Position numbers and translations under genes: made by a program
Part shown: piece after piece, positions 40,541-50,527 of the stretch
How positions within the stretch are numbered: position 1 is the stretch's first letter
How the letters are laid out: every line of letters begins with the position of its first letter
The notes under the pieces: model-generated
What the model was told of the DNA's origin: nothing
The model's database searches: none
What the model saw: the letters and a program-made list of their open reading frames with translations, nothing else
From: Phellopilus nigrolimitatus
Lineage: Eukaryota; Basidiomycota; Agaricomycetes; Hymenochaetales; Hymenochaetaceae
NCBI GenBank assembly: GCA_021029095.1
Contig: JAJOHG010000010.1
Location: 124,001-188,000, forward strand
Direction of reading: 5' to 3'
DNA: 64,000 nucleotides

Positions 40541-41440
40541 ATTTGCTAAGTCGCCGGCGCGGACGCACAGAGGAACTCATGGGTAGACCACAGATGTCTT
40601 CGATCTTTCATCATTTTGGACGCCGTCAAACCAACAATTCTACGCGGTTGCCGACGGGTAATTTCACCGCGACCGAGATGTCCGTAGACTGTGAATCTTC
40701 TGCGAGTCTGAGATTGCATTCTGTTGCGTTGATGTTCGAACACCAATCCCGTTTTGCAGGTAGATTTACATCTAGTATGCGTCGTCTTGAGTTGGCCGTG
40801 CGTGTCGAAGGCCAATGTCGGTGAATGAAGTGCAGCTCGTCAAAGACGGTAGACGCGATGCCCTGATTTTTTTAGTCGAGATTTGATTGGTGCGAAGCCG
40901 CAACTTCTGCCACGGCTAACGAGACCTGACAGGATGAGCCGGTACGGAGACGTGACGCGATACGTTGTCTGCCTTCATTTGTCGTAGTCTTTCGTACTCA
41001 AAGTTGAGATTTGCTCAGAGACAAAAGCCGCTCCAAAGCAAACCGGACAGCTAAAGGAGTAATACAGCAGTGTTGGATGTGAGTGACTCCTTGAAGACGT
41101 ACATTCCACATAAATAGCAATCCAACCAGCAAATGCACAAGAAGGCATCCTCTCCTTATATAGGACGGCCATCCTATAAGTCGTATCTGCTAGCCCATCT
41201 TGAGCTTCTCGCGCCTCAGCCGCGGCCAACCTACTCCTGGAACAGAGGTCCGAGGGGCTCACACGAGAATAGATGAAGCACGAGAATCCGAGCAGAAGAG
41301 GGGCTCATGGTCGTTCGTAGTGTTGTGGGCTCGGCGCGGAGCCATGCTGGCGTGCTGACTCAGCCCTCTTGCTCTCACGTGCCACTGCGTTCTATGTGCG
41401 ATTGGCCGTCTGTAGTGGGTGAGTGAAAATTTCATAGACC
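40540..41440 (-). pseudogene. Decayed third copy of the 33.5-34.1 kb block
   Basis: Short matches in the same order as 33.55-33.95 kb are visible: AAGTGCAGCT...GTAGACGC near 40828, GGACGGCCATCCTATAAGT near 41163, and R-T-T-M-S-P-S-S-A-R-I-L in a minus-strand frame near 41.3 kb, corresponding to Q-T-T-M-H-P-L-E-L-G-L-S. No exon chain remains open. It links the inverted arms to the family block at 42-44 kb. Confidence 0.35.
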
Positions 41441-41449
41441 CGGGTATGG

Positions 41450-41776
41450 GTCAGAGGGGTCAGTGACGTAGAATACGTCCTCAAACCTTTACAGGTCCTA
41501 AGCACACTTCGTACAACTTTAACAAAAGGCACTGTAGCCACCCAAGTCTGTACCCGAGTCGAGTCCATTGGATCATGTCACCACAGGCCCACAGCAAGTC
41601 CCGATTCCGGTAGGAAACTCTAAATATTCGCCAGAAGTAATGCTGAAGACACTTGGAATGGCAGTCAGAGATATAAAGCGCACTCGGTAACCTAACGAAC
41701 ACATCCTCAGCCGATTTTGCAGTTATAATTTGGCAAAAATGCGCGCCGGACCGGCTTTTACTGACCCCATTGACCC
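41450..41776. mobile_element. Possible MITE remnant
   Basis: GGGTCAGAGGGGTCAGT at 41450 and its near complement ACTGACCCCATTGACCC ending at 41776 form an inverted pair about 330 bp apart. No clear target duplication was found and the interior is non-coding, so this is tentative. Confidence 0.25.
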
Positions 41777-42049
41777 GCCGATTTTCCAACACTTCATTGA
41801 CCCTCGGGCCAGACCATGGACCCTGATCTGGTCAGTGGTCAGTAGAAAGGTCCGACTCTTCACAGCGAATGGCGACGCAAAATATTCGGATCTGCTTCGA
41901 AATTTAGGGATTCGGCTTCAAGGTCTGTGTTGAATCGTCCTTGTACCTTCATACATTGAACCGCTTGACTATACGGATTTATCAGTGGAATACTCTAATC
42001 AGCGATGCGTCGAGGATATTCGAGAGCGAAGATTGGTCTAGAGGGCTCA

Positions 42050-42110
42050 CAACATCATGATCCCTTTGACGCCCTCTTTAGGTGGCTCGAAGGCTCGCAG
42101 ACTCACCGAT
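42050..42110 (-). pseudogene. EPSSHLKRASK box remnant
   Basis: The minus-strand frame E-P-S-S-H-L-K-R-A-S-K-G-S then a stop matches the C-terminal box of the arm genes. It is 0.55 kb beyond the stop of the gene at 42650-43582 and may be its lost or alternative 3' exon. Confidence 0.35.
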
Positions 42111-42649
42111 TTTCCCCATACATAAAGGGCGTTCATTGCTCGCCATCATACAGACTTGCATCCCCATCGCAATAGCCCGTCCGGTCGATTCCCTCGGCTT
42201 CACCCACACCCATCGGCGGTGTCGATCTTACACTACCACAGGTAAGTTCGCTTTCAGCATTATCTCGAGTCTGGAATCTATGTCGCGAGCTGGAAGAAGA
42301 GCTTCGCCGTTCCTGAGGTGATGGCCTTTGTGAAACAAAGGCACTAAGCTGTTTCGGACGGGCAGCTAGACAGGAAATCACACAGCAGCACCATTGCGGG
42401 AGGTCGGCAACTGGTCCGAGCGTTGTGTTGTTCAAATAATACTGTGAGTGCTCGTTGTCGATCGCTTGCAGCCATGTTCATGACCTCGTGTGACTTTTAA
42501 CAAGTGTTTTTTGTACAAGAAACGACACGACAGAAGACAACTCTATTTTTATCACTCTCCATTCATCCCTTAACTACTGCCAGATCAGAACGACGACGGA
42601 GACCGAAATGTATATACAACGAGGACCTCGCTGCTCAAAGCGGGCACTG

Positions 42650-43582
42650 TCACTCTTCAGTGTCCGTATCGCCGTCAGGTACCCAGTTATATATCTTTTC
42701 GGTCGACTCGGTTGCCGCGCCGATCGTCCAGTCAAAAATGGGCTTGAGTGGACTCGGCCATGGACCTGGATCCAGGTGCAAGCCGATGTAGAAAATGGGG
42801 TGTCTGCCATCGATGATGAGTGTCGATGTCGCTCCAGGAGGCAACGGAATCCAGTGCGTGACAGCTTTGGCTGGCGGCGAGGGCGGTAGCGAGGACGATA
42901 GCGGCATAGGAGATGGTACAGGTGGCGGGGGCGCGTCCGCGTTGGAGTCCGCCAAGATCCGCTTTTTCAGGCTCAGAATTGGTGTGTCATCTTGTGGAGA
43001 TTCATATTTCAGAAACGCAGGCGTATCGTGGGCAGCGATGATGAGACTCACTGTCCGGGTCCATTTCGTCCGCCTTCCGTTTTCTCACAGCGGGCACTTG
43101 GGGCATAGCCCCAGGATTTTCCTTGCTTGCGGAGCCCGAACCGGAGGCGGAATTGGAGTCGGCCACTTCGACATTCTTATCATGGTCGTCCAGATTGTCC
43201 TCGAGCCTGCAATGGACATCACAATGGCGTCAGCATACGATGTATAAGCAGTAAGCACGAGACGGCAGCACCATAACACACCTGACTTCCGCACGCCTTT
43301 TGAGAAGCCGCTCCAATATTTCATTCCCCGGTCCTATTGCCTTCAGGCCATGCTCCTACAAACGAAACCGTGCCAATCAGCAACTAGCGGCGACAGTAAT
43401 AGCGATGTAAGACTCACCTTTTCAAGTGTCCGCAGTGTATTGTATTTCAGCTTCTTCAGCTGTCCCTTAGGTGGAATCGCTGCGCCGTGACCCGGAGTTG
43501 ATGCCTCGAGTACCATCGAGTCATAAGCGGGCTTGCTTTGTTGTGCTTCAGGTGCACAGGTCGTGATCATTTGGGGGGACAT
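42650..43582 (-). CDS. SAP-like, NLS-bearing hypothetical protein (third intact family member)
   Basis: Four exons, 43582-43418, 43355-43282, 43206-43052 and 42990-42650, give 244 residues with correct phases. Residues about 39-78 (K-G-Q-L-K-K-L-K ... L-E-K-E-H-G-L-K-A-I-G-P, then E-I-L-E-R-L-L-K-R-R-A-E) resemble a SAP helix-turn-helix DNA-binding motif split by the intron. An acidic D-N-L-D-D-H-D follows, then V-R-K-R-K-A-D-E (NLS-like), a second basic L-K-K-R-I-L, a Pro-rich linker and a conserved tail with G-P-W-P-S-P-L-K-P-I-F-D-W. Exon 2 is 74 nt as in the arm genes. A relative at 47.9-48.3 kb shares the tail as G-W-P-G-I-I-R-P-V-S-D-W. A nuclear DNA-binding role is inferred from composition only. 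Confidence 0.7.
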
Positions 43583-43647
43583 GATGGTGTGGTTGTAGAG
43601 TTGCGGTAGCAGTAGTGATTGAAGGGAGAAAGGGAAAGAGCTCCGTA

Positions 43648-43740
43648 TTTAAACCATTGAAGAGCCACCACCAGGAGCCACCCATCGCTTGTTGGTTTGT
43701 ATTCGTGTTGCTCTGGTTTTCATTGTGTTCATTGTGCAAG
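43648..43740 (-). promoter_or_regulatory. Shared upstream motif and TATA-like box
   Basis: The minus strand has CTTGCACAATGAACACAATG (43740-43721), then A-A-A-A-C-C-A-G-A-G-C-A-A-C-A-C-G, and GTTTAAATACGG near 43653, about 65 bp before the ATG at 43582. The 37-bp motif is alignable with those upstream of the arm genes, although this gene body is much more diverged. Confidence 0.55.
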
Positions 43741-43999
43741 GTAGCCGATCGGCCACCAGGGTCCAGTGGCCACGCGCGTGGGACGTGTTATTTATCTCTA
43801 TTTGCGTTGAATAGATATTTCCGACATCGTTCCAAGGCAAATAATAATGGTTGGGTGAATGAAATTTGTGTACGTTGAATTCGAGACGACCAGGCTTGCT
43901 GTAAGCCTCGGAAATAGTGTTTGGCCTTATAGCGTACGATCTCAAACTAGCCGACATACCAATAAAAAGTAGTCTAGGCTCACCGGTCGGCTTTCCCCG

Positions 44000-46200
44000 A
44001 GTGTCTTACATCAGCAGTGTTCCGCATACACTCAGTGGTTAGTTCCCACACCTCTGTACACACGAAGAATCGCGTGCTGTGTCGCGCCTAACCTCCTCAT
44101 CACACTACCACCACCTCGCGTCTCATTTATCCGCCTCGTTTGCTCATCTCGTCCGTTCGGTGGTGCCCCGCCAGTTCCACTACTGATGAATTGGATGACC
44201 GCGTCGAGAGACACGCTGCTCAGCCGACTAGGGTTACAACAGAAGCAGAGAGTGCAGCGACAGTCGTGGCGGCGTCAAAACGCGCGTGCGACTGCGGTCC
44301 GTCTGACAGACTCCAGTCTGGGTGATACGCAGGATCCATGGTCTAGGTGGTCTTCATCGCATCCTATAATGGCCACCATGCATCCTAGTGCACCATGCTC
44401 TTTTGATCGTGTTCTTTGGACTGGCTGACTTTATCCCACCTGGATCGATCACGATTGCGGCGAAGGCATTGAGCAAGCATGCATTCAAGGATGTTATTCG
44501 GAAACGTCTTTGAGTCTTCAATTCTATGTTGCACACAGAGCGGCAAGGAAATTTATGGGTAATTATATGTTATATATATGCGCGTATATACAAGTATTTG
44601 TGGTTTTTTAGGCTCGTGGCCAGCCGCCGCGGTGTGGTACCGGAAGTGGATCCTAAATCTACTCGCTATGCATCCGTAGCTGCAGGCTACGAGCCTGGGG
44701 ATTTTGAGGACAAGAACAGCGGATTGCCTGCAGGCCTAAAGTGTCGCGTGCAAAGATCGTGACACCATGGACATCGATTTCGACGACGGAGCACCATCTC
44801 CGTCACGTCGGGAGCGATGTCTAAGCGATGTCTAAGTATTTTTCTTTGCCCGTACACTTTCCGCCGCGCTGGCTTTTCTGCTGCTGCAATCTTTCCATTT
44901 ACCCCTGGTTTCTAAGGCTTTTGGTTCAGTGTGCTAACACTTCCTTGGATCACCATGCTGGTTCTTGAAAAACGATAATGTAGAGGGCTTTACAACTGAG
45001 CAGAGCCCGAGCTAGTCGATGCTGCGCAACAAGGATACGAACACGCCGCTGTCGTCGAGTCTCTGCATATCGTGCACGTCGCGAACCAAATGCGTTGACT
45101 TTTTAAAATAATTTCGCTATCCTGCGCGTTGGAGAACCGGCGTGTTGACTATTTTTCATGAATTTTCGCTGAAGAACCCGACGCATTGACCTTTTCTATC
45201 TTGATAACTTGCACGTACTACGGTACACATTGTCCCGTTGACCGCAAGCCTGCCATACTTGTTACCTCTTTAGTTTCTCTCATGGTGCATGTTCCTCACC
45301 CCTTTCGATACATAAAGCGCCCCGCGCGTTTCGGCCCGTCATCTGCTCTAGAGATCCCATCATCGTGTCGAAGAAGCTCTTTTTTTTGGAGTCACTGTGT
45401 GTCGAATTTACGAGCAGATTCTTGCGGAAAGATGGCGGACATCCCTGCGGGCGACACCACGTGTTTATGGAACAGTACTTTGTTGGCCATTATGCATTCC
45501 CTTCTTGTGCATCATCTACTTCCTGGTGCGTTGTAAGTGTTCGTGCTGACACAGTATACGAAGCACTGTGAGACGTCTTCCAGGGGCAAAATCTGTCAGT
45601 CGTTCGAGATACCTGTGTTGCCTTCTTTCGCCACTTTCTCTCCGCTTCGATTTCAGCACGTTCGGGGCCCTCAGGTCAAAGCATAGCAAGTAGTGTAAAC
45701 TCAAATTGAATATGTATGTACACGTCTCACCGTATACTGCCGCATTACATACATTCCGTACAGTATGTTACCTCCGGACCCCGCCTAGCGAACACGGGAC
45801 TTCGTCCGAGTTTCTGTCTTTCTTCTTCTACTCTTTGCAATCGGCATGCGTCCGAGTAGCCGCAGACATGGAGATTGCAGCTGCTCTGTTGTGCCTGCTC
45901 AGCTGAAGTACGTGTAATTTTCAATATGCAGCTCTTCCGCTCCCTATAAAGGCAGAGAGATCACTGGCGCGTCAGGTTGTCAAAGATCCTCGATGGTCTA
46001 ACCTGTCCTGCATCGAAGAGTTCTCTGAGCTGATTCGGTAGTAGGCCTTGTGCGTGCGGCCGCCTCCTCGATATTTGTCTCCGTCTCGTCTTCCCGCTTT
46101 TCCCATTCCTCCTCTGACAGTCGTGTATAAGAAGGTATAAGAAGCAGCTTCCCAGTCAGCTAAGAGCAAAGGTCTTATCCGTGGGATTATTTCCTGCGCC
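44000..46200. other. No supported gene
   Basis: Scattered short frames exist on both strands but none has splice or paralogue support. CATAAAG and CTATAAAGG words occur near 45312 and 45943. Three short phrases containing C-G-T-T-G-A-C-T or C-A-T-T-G-A-C-C follow one another at 45090-45195. I see nothing I can name. Confidence 0.4.
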
Positions 46201-46299
46201 GTGCCTTACACAGACGTATGCGGGTGACTGTTGGGCGGGCTCGTAGTTGGGTGTGGAGACGAGGCTGGCGCACCGATCATTAAGAACTGTGGATCACGA

Positions 46300-46947
46300 A
46301 TGTTGACTGCAGATGTAAAATACGTAGGCGGCACTTGGGCACTTGAGAGTCATGAAAGAATGCGGATCCTTGAGCCAACAAAAGAAGATACCGTAAGAAA
46401 AGAAAAGGGACTCACCAACAGTAACCTGTTCACCATCCGAGTCCGACTCCTCTACCTTGTATTTTCTCAGTGGTCCCGTATTGTGTTCCAAGGATTCGTA
46501 ACACATCCGTTTAAGTATTGCTGTCGTCGCTGTCGTCGTAGACGAGCTTGATGGTGAAGTTCAGCTAGTTTTCACCTTTTGCAACGGGCAGAAGGGATTA
46601 GACGGCTTGAGAGAGTCTGGAAAATGGAATACATGCTGGCCCAATGCTGACCAGATCATCCAACGGACCATGTTGATACAGCGATGCGTCGTAGCCAGTG
46701 AAAGTCGTCGGGCGCAATACCGACACCGTAAAAAAGATCACAAAAGATCATCTGTTCCTGTAAGTCATTGACCGGGAAAGCTACATGAAGAACGCCAAAG
46801 TTGATGAATGCAGCTAGAAAAAGAGAAGTGGTACACAAGTGCAGCGCCAACCGACGCGTACGAAGCCTTCGTGCCGGCACGTGTCGCGTTGCGCCCGAAT
46901 TCAACTTCCTCGCTCTCGTCAGACTCAGAACATAGACTCAGCCTCAT
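46300..46947 (-). CDS. Fragmentary family-like exons
   Basis: Two minus-strand acidic segments look like coding exons. One reads S-E-S-D-E-S-E-E-V-E-F-G-R-N (about 46930-46890) and leads, after a possible short intron, to A-F-I-N-F-G-V-L-H-V-A-F-P-V-N-D-L, ending at about 46656. The other is M-C-Y-E-S-L-E-H-N-T-G-P-L-R-K-Y-K-V-E-E-S-D-S-D-G-E-Q followed by donor GTGAGT at about 46416. Their style matches the acidic block of the family, but no full gene could be assembled. Confidence 0.3.
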
Positions 46948-47128
46948 CTGCTTTTGCTACTTCAAGACGTTCTCGGCACAGTTTTATTACTTCAGTCATC
47001 GTCGACGAACGCATAATCTACAACCATCAGCTACGTCCGAGTCTTCTTCCATCTTTGCGGCCGACGCTAAAGCTGCTCCGCTCAGTTGACAAGTGGCCAG
47101 AATACCTGACGAGCATTCAGCATCCGAC

Positions 47129-48276
47129 TTATGCTGCTCGTATGTCCGCAACGTCGATCAAACGCGTGTCGACGAATTTTATAAAGAAATCCGATTTAAC
47201 GAAGGCTGGATTAGTCGATTCCTTTGAAGCCTTTAATCTCGCAGGCTCAACTTCGCCCTCCATAAAAGGCCTTTATCATTCGCCCGTCCATCGCCATGAT
47301 CCCCACCATCCTTTGAGTCGTCTCAGTCCACTTAACCCCTTCCGTGTCGGCCAATTCCTCCAACTTGCGCCCGCGTATTCTTGTATTCGGCGTAAGTCTC
47401 AGCTAGAAACGACTTCGGAGTCACCTCTTCATTGGTCGAAAGGGCGGATACCGTCTGAGTCGCGAGCTGTAGGGAGAGCTACCTTGGTATCCAAGGGATT
47501 CCTGGGCAAGGGACACTGGCAGCGGGTGCCCCATGCTATTCCGAAAGCAGTGACCTTCGTGGAATGGCACGAAAACGTCATGCTGCTTCAGTCGGGCAGC
47601 AAAGCCACCTCGCCGCATGCGAGCAGAGGACGAGGGCATCCGGCACAGTCATTAGGTGGTCGGCGACTTGTCCAAGTGTTGTGTCGTTCAAATGATACTG
47701 CCAGTGCTCATGGAGTCGCTAATCTGTTCATTGACGCCGAGCGAGATCCAGTCAACGCGATCTGATTCTAACAAGCGCTACCCAAATCATTATTGCGCAA
47801 GACATGACACGACAAAAGATATACAAAATACTGCTATTAACACCACCTATCTCTCAACTACTGTCAGAACGGCTTCGGAATGAGCGACGGAGACCGAGAT
47901 GGAGATACAACGATAACCTTGCGACTTAGAGCGGGCATGTGTCAGTATCGTCAGGTTTTTGGGTTTTTGGTTGTAATTCTTCTCGGACGACACGTTCGCT
48001 GGCCCTTCTCCCAGTCAGAAACGGGCCTGATAATCCCCGGCCATCCACTTGGATCCTGCGTAAAAAACATGGTGTTCCACGTTGGTAATGGGTCCTTCCG
48101 TGCTCCAGGAGATGGCGGCGGAAGTTGCGTCGGGGTGTCAGGGATGAGATGACGGCAGTGGCTGAAGTGTCGGCGGCGTCGCCGGCAAATATGACAGCAG
48201 TGTCGGAAGTGTTCTGCGTTGTCTGGGATGACAGAGGTGGGGGCACATCGGTGTTGATGACATGTGGCACCGTCAC
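47129..48276 (-). pseudogene. Diverged family member at 47-48 kb
   Basis: A minus-strand frame near 48140-47965 contains P-P-S-P-G-A-R-K-D-P-L and G-W-P-G-I-I-R-P-V-S-D-W-E-K-G, matching the tail of the gene at 42650-43582. A separate 3' exon, V-E-P-A-R-L-K-A-S-K-E, ends at 47129. Between them, 47.39-47.9 kb is alignable with 42.25-42.65 kb in direct orientation. Upstream exons were not recovered and frames conflict, so it is likely degenerate. Confidence 0.4.
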
Positions 48277-48279
48277 CGT

Positions 48280-48738
48280 ATACGGCCGTAATTCTTCGTA
48301 AATGCGGTTACGGTGCGCAGATACAAAACTTCACGTGGGCCTGGCCTGGTCACTTTATTTCCCTTCTAGTAATCTTAAGCTGAAGACAGTCGTTGAACTA
48401 CATTGTACTAGTTGAGTGCCGAAGAGATGGATGGTCCCAAGCTCACATGTCGACAACTGCCATAGCCGGGTTTACTAAGAGCCTGTACGGCAGAAGAAAA
48501 ACATCATACTCTTTTGAATAAGAATTGAAAATACTCAAGTGTACCGACTGCGAGACTTCTATACATTTTCATTCAGCCTAGAGAAATCGCAAACCACGCA
48601 CAGTTACGGAACCGCAGAAAAACATGACCCTCTACCAGGGAAAATGGAGCACTCATATCAAGCTGCGCAGGAACGCAAGTTGAGCTCGAATGTTTATGTC
48701 AAAGCCCTATTGTCTCTTAGCTCATGAGAGCATCCGTA
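48280..48738. other. Intergenic, nothing recognised
   Basis: No convincing gene or repeat between the diverged family member and the 3' end of the hydrolase pseudogene. Confidence 0.4.
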
Positions 48739-48739
48739 G

Positions 48740-50067
48740 CTAGAAGAGGCTTACCTGGCCACCCTTCATGATATCAAAATGTTCACCCGGTGCTTCAACG
48801 AGCTTTACTTCTAAGAAAAGTTAAGATGTTTGGAATTGTTTGGAATAATAATTGCGGATGCAAGAAAAAACCCACTTCCGTCGGCTTCAGATGCTATTTT
48901 CCTCGTCAGCTCCGCAGGAATTATATCGTCTTCTTTCGCCAGAACCACGAGCATAGGGCATTTGGCGTCTTTCAGCTTCGTTCCAGGCCTCGAGGACAGC
49001 ATATCGAATGCTAGTCGAGGAGCAACCAGGTTTGGTTGCTGAGAGAAAGGGGCATCACTTTGGTCGAACATTGCTTCAAATCCTATGCACATATAGATAA
49101 GGTGCATGTTAGTGTCCTGTGTATTAGATTAAGACAAAATAACGTCGAATAACCTGGATACGAGCTTGGTGTATTTAGCAATGCAAATTCTCCCGGCCTA
49201 CCTATGCATTTAACAAATACAGGCGGAAGACTAAAGTTTTGCGCAAATCCAGTCGACAGATGCCCAGAACAAGAGACGCGGATTTGGCTCTTTTGCCATG
49301 AAAGTAGCATAAGCTAGCAATTTCGTTCCGCGTTAATCCAGAACAAGTAAATATGAAGAGATTTCGCACCATCTAAAAGAGGACAATGAGCCATTCCTCC
49401 AACTAAGCCTGAATCTTGCACGACTAAAGTTGCAACAGTTAATCCGCTCAGAGCGCTTCCCATCACAACTATTTTGTCGGTTCTGAAGAGCTCAGAATGT
49501 TGGCGGGCCCAATTAATTACTGCACAATAATCGTCCAGTTGCTTTTTCAAGACAACTAAGTTTCGAGGCTCGCCGTCAGAGTTCCCGAAATAGCGATAGT
49601 CAAGGATTAGTGACGCATAGCCAGCGTCAGCAGCCCATCGCTCCCCAAATGCTGCGTAGCCAGCAGATTTCAGGACTGTTAAACTATGCAGAAACTCTAA
49701 TATCATTTTAAATTACTAAAAAGCATGTGACTGGACATACCCATGTCCTGCAACAACGACGGGGAATGGTCCAGGTTTCGCAGGCTTGTACAGCCAAACG
49801 TCCAAGTTCACGTTCGGCTCGACACTTGGAATCTTGATCGTCTCGCGCAAAAAGGTCCCCATACCCCAGAAAAGACAAGGTGATCCCTTGAAAAAGCAAC
49901 ACTGCAACGCTGCCTTTATATCGGTACGGAACGCAATCACCCCAAAGACATCGACGCGCCCGGATGCTTGGTAAGCTGGTCAAATCTTAACAATTTGTAG
50001 AAGATATCGTGATCTTACTTGAAGCAGTGTTGTGGGATCCCGCATCACGCCGGAAACCCACAGTGGG
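48740..50067 (-). pseudogene. Alpha/beta-hydrolase gene, frameshifted and lacking the nucleophile
   Basis: Exons reconstruct a fungal alpha/beta hydrolase: A-S-G-R-V-D-V-F-G-V-I-A-F-R-T-D-I-K near 49970, V-V-V-A-G-H-G (oxyanion region), L-T-V-L-K-S-A-G-Y-A-A-F-G-E-R-W, D-Y-R-Y-F-G-N-S-D-G-E-P-R-N, then V-V-M-G-S-A-L-S-G where the family has G-x-S-F-S-G (nucleophile replaced by Ala), D-G near 49372, G-R-P-G-E-F-A-L-L-N-T-P-S-S-Y-P-G, and the catalytic-His segment G-E-H-F-D-I-M near 48780. In the exon ending at about 49200, homology jumps frame near 49232 (K-L then S-L-P-P-V-F-V-K), leaving a premature stop. The 5' exon junction near 50010 is also unclear. Two independent lesions make a pseudogene likely. 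It lies next to the GH127-type gene on the same strand. Confidence 0.7.
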
Positions 50068-50527
50068 GGTACAACGCGTATGTAGAAGCATGATCTGATG
50101 TAACTAAATATATAGTATACGTATACCACTGTTGATTTTCTTCTTCGTCTGTCGAATTACCAAACATGTTCATCGGAACGGAACACACAATAGATCCTTT
50201 ATTTATATAATTCGTTCAGAAGAAAGGTGTTCTCGTATTCTACAATCTGCATTCTCAGTACGCAGCACTTGCCGCTGGCCTCTGGACGAACTCTAAAAAA
50301 TGCGAGACCGGCTATTGAGGAAACGACCTGCAATTACGAAAATCTTGAATGACACGCGGGGTAATGAAAAGCCTGATAAACTATATTGCCAACATATGTA
50401 CATATGTATTTACTTTACGATAGCGGGAATCAGGGTTCTTGGAATTGAGTACGTCGAGGACCTGTAGGTTCAGAGCCAGCCGCTGTGTACGGCTGTTGCT
50501 GCTGGCAGCCAATCCAATGTATTCGCT

